Assembly: GCA_033980235.1 (NCBI GenBank)
Contig: CM067064.1
Location: 6,376,501 to 6,440,500 of the forward strand
From: Diadema setosum
Lineage: Eukaryota > Echinodermata > Echinoidea > Diadematoida > Diadematidae
Length of the DNA: 64,000 nt
Reading direction: 5' to 3'
The first letter of the stretch is position 1. Each line of letters opens with the position of its first letter. The position numbers and the translations under genes are program-made. Of this stretch, positions 61,340 through 64,000 are shown piece after piece. The notes beneath the pieces were generated by a model. It searched no databases, was not told where the DNA came from, and was given only the letters and a program-made list of their open reading frames with translations.

Positions 61340-64000
61340 AGAGGGCAGAGTAAATATACGTTTTGACCCTGGGTAGGTCTATCTGCCTATATATTATATA
61401 TATATATATGATCATTCGCTTATCTCTTGATTAAATCACGCATTCCACAGTATCTTCTAACAAGGAAGGAAAAAATATGTAAATTTGAAGGCTCCGATGA
61501 ATGTAAGCGCAGAATGCTATGAACTGAAAACTTTAAAAAGCAATAAATGAAATTACCAATGTTTAACAAAATGGAAAGACAAATATACACAGCTGGAATT
61601 TAAGTCAGGAAGGCCGGATACTTTCCACGTGACATATACCATTAGAAGAAGACATATTCCAGACTTTCTACCAGTACCACAAGAGTTTCGAATTTTATAC
61701 AGGAGAAAAAAAAAATGGATTATGGGAATAAACTCTTGTTTGGTCATAACACCTCCATTTGGTCATAATATAGCTGGCTGAATGTTGATGATGGTCATAT
61801 CTAAATAAACCCGTACCGGTCATAAAGGAATCATATTTTAGTCATCTGGCTTTACACAAGGAAATATCATGGAGAAGACAAACAAAATAAAGTGATCACA
61901 TGCATTCCTACTAAAAGACGGTGATTCGGCATGCCATATCACAATAACGAAAAGACATTCTTTTTTTTTTTCAATGACTGGCTCGACTCCAAAAGGATTT
62001 TGTTTTTCAAATATCACCAGAAATGAAATCATATCACTGAAAATAAATATACTAGTAATCCTTTGCATACAGAAGGTTAAACAATCATAAGAAGACCCAG
62101 TGTATGACATAACATATCGAGAAGTTGGTGGGTAAACTGAGGGGCTATGCATATCACAAATATTTCTGATTTATATCAACAATTATTCATTGCATTTACT
62201 TGCAGCAATTTCATACTTGCTCGATCAAAGCGGTGGACAGGTCGTGTGAAAAGAAAAATTACATGTCAACATACTGACTTTGAGACTAATCACCACAAAC
62301 TAATAAAACATTCATTTATCACTCGCCATTCAAATCTGAGGTTGACAAAAATGAGTTCAGGCGAATGCAGCTAGCTAGCTTAACAAAATATTTCATCTAA
62401 ACACAGTCACTGCCTCTAAGGATATACCCACTCCGTCATGTTTACATGAAAAGAAAAAAAGAAATTGGGGCGCTAGGGCGGAAAAAAAAAAAAAAACTGC
62501 GGCAAGACAAAAAAAAAAATGTGTAAAGACATTAGGATGAGGTATTCAAATGCTTCAAACATTTACACTGGCTTGTCAGGAGGTTGCTGCACCTAGACAC
62601 AATTTGAGAAAGCAAAGCACACGCTATACTCTAACTCCTACTGTCCGTACACTTAGGAAGTAAGGCATGTAAACCTTTGAGACGAATGAGAGCTATGGAC
62701 GAATTTCTGAGGTCACAAATCCCTAGACATGAGTTGGTGGCTTTATAGTAAAGGGCTAACTAGGGTTAACATATCAACAAAATACTTTGAGAGAGTAAAC
62801 TTGCAGGTATGTACACACATTTACTTCACAACAATGGAAGAGGGATGTTGGAGTTTTGACTTAAAAAAAGATACGCACACTAAATCTCATATCTTCATAA
62901 TCTTCCAACTTTGCTTCGACCAAGCAATCTGATACCCAATTCTTTTTAGTTTTGAAAATAATAGCAAACTACATCTCAAGTAATCTTCACAATCTTCCAA
63001 CTTTGCCTTGACCAAGCAACCTGATACCGAAAATGTATCAATATTATTGAATCTCATCTCCTTCCAGAAGTATTCTACCAGTAACCTCCCCCTCAATGAA
63101 AACAATAGAACGAAAAAATTCAGACATCTGAAATCAACTCTTTTTCTCATTGGACGAGGTCACCTTTTGAAAGCGTCGGGATTTCACGCACCTACGAAAA
63201 AAAAACGGAGAGAAACCTCCAGAATGTGTGGCAGTTCCACTCATACAAAGAGATCGTCACAAAAAGACTCAGATGGACTTCATAAGCAAGAAGTCCATAA
63301 TTACAATATCATTAAGAATGGATGAGTAATAAATATATAACTACAACCTCAATGAATGTCGATAAGGTCATACATATAGACTGCGGCCCTGACAGAAGGG
63401 CTGAATACTGGTCGATGAAGGATTACGAGGGGGGAAACAAAAAATCATCTGAAGTAAAATTGATCAAATCTTCGTCAGAACATATACACAAATATGATGA
63501 ATAACAGCAGTGTTGACACATGAATGGGGTAAGTGTGGAGGAAGGGCAGAATGGAACTCTTCCCGAGGTGGAAACGACACACCACAAGAACGATATCCTG
63601 CTACGCCCAATGCAGCGACAATTCCATCTATGGTGTCCGTAGATCAATAATCCGTGATCTCCCCGTCCAATTGTCACCGCACGCTACGCTCGGGATATCA
63701 TTTTCCATCCTCGTCACTCATCCACATACGTTTCTTGTGGTCACGGCAGTAAAATAATCCTACCACTGCACGATTTTTTGGTACCCAGTGGCCAGTCCGC
63801 GCACATGGCGTCACGACATACGCAGAGAAGGCTATTAGAATCACGTCATTGTTTTTTACCGCTTACATTTAGCTCGTTTTTCAAAGAGGCACAGGTTCCC
63901 CAAATATGTTCACAGTTTCTTTCCATACCACTCTATGAATGAATGGTTGGCAATCTCTAATTTTCCCTCTTTTTCTCCCCCAGTGGCATGTTGACATTGG
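61340..64000. other. AT-rich 3' flank, no recognised gene
   Basis: Apart from the duplication at 62891-63030, poly-A runs at about 62482 and 62509, and a GC-richer patch at 63500-63850, nothing could be assigned. In the patch a 54-codon open frame on the - strand (63862-63698) lacks a start and a clear acceptor, so it is not called. Confidence 0.5.
62891..63030. repeat. Duplicated 48-bp segment, period 92 bp
   Basis: AATCTTCCAACTTTGCTTCG and CCAAGCAATCTGATACC at 62899-62937 recur at 62991-63029 with only a few changes. The stretch between is unrelated. Confidence 0.85.

Noticed and set aside
63698..63862. 54-codon open frame on the - strand ending in DEDGK
   Set aside because: No start codon in a suitable context, no clear acceptor, no family recognised; the length is expected by chance.

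Overview
The window is eukaryotic nuclear DNA: AT-rich, dominated by introns and spacers, full of microsatellites, palindromic MITE-like elements and tRNA-derived SINEs, with almost no continuous coding sequence. The only gene recognised with certainty is a two-exon Ras-family GTPase of the RASD1/RASD2 (Dexras1/Rhes) type on the + strand. Coding exon 1 is 21191-21461 and coding exon 2 is 51564-52135. They are separated by an intron of about 30.1 kb that makes up nearly half the window, and together encode 280 residues ending in the CaaX box CCIQ. The gene type, the TTAGGG-type repeats and the repeat style (TA-flanked palindromic MITEs, tRNA-SINEs with a 'CCTCTCGACCCAGGT' body) suggest an invertebrate deuterostome, most likely an echinoderm. 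That assignment is inference.

Layout. 1-17600 is 5' intergenic DNA holding a block of degenerate 'GACCTTTGACC' units (1370-2160), a palindromic MITE (2479-2850), a small GCCTCC/GGAGGC hairpin (3234-3265), a tRNA-SINE (7586-7838), a possible small secreted or membrane-protein ORF with a TATA box on the - strand (9023-9473), a second decayed SINE, and a 340-bp palindromic element packed with ATTTCGT/ACGAAAT motifs (14313-14656). 17640-18111 is a GC-rich, CpG-containing island with a TATA box and two good splice donors. It is the best candidate for the RASD promoter and a non-coding first exon. A small MITE (20733-20912) lies just upstream of coding exon 1.

The large intron (21462-51563) contains a palindrome enclosing variant telomere repeats (23236-23388), a region of repeated GTTCGTTATTCCGAA motifs that change orientation half-way (23905-24405), a second copy of the 2479 MITE with TA target duplications (28701-29091), other MITEs, a 141-bp tandem duplication (33180-33466), a coding-looking GC-rich island with one in-frame TAG (37657-37998, - strand), several long microsatellites, and a dead, 5'-truncated L1/Tx1-type LINE in antisense (45530-48003).

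52136-64000 is 3' flank: possible 3' UTR, MITEs, a second copy of the 7586 SINE in the opposite orientation, a pogo/Tigger-like element and a 92-bp duplication. I found no other convincing protein-coding exon there.

The RASD-like protein would be a farnesylated, membrane-bound G protein with a long basic and acidic C-terminal extension. Everything else visible is regulatory, repetitive or decayed. The most unusual items are the telomere-repeat palindrome, the motif-packed palindromes, the repeat-borne DR1-like sites and the cryptic coding island in the intron.
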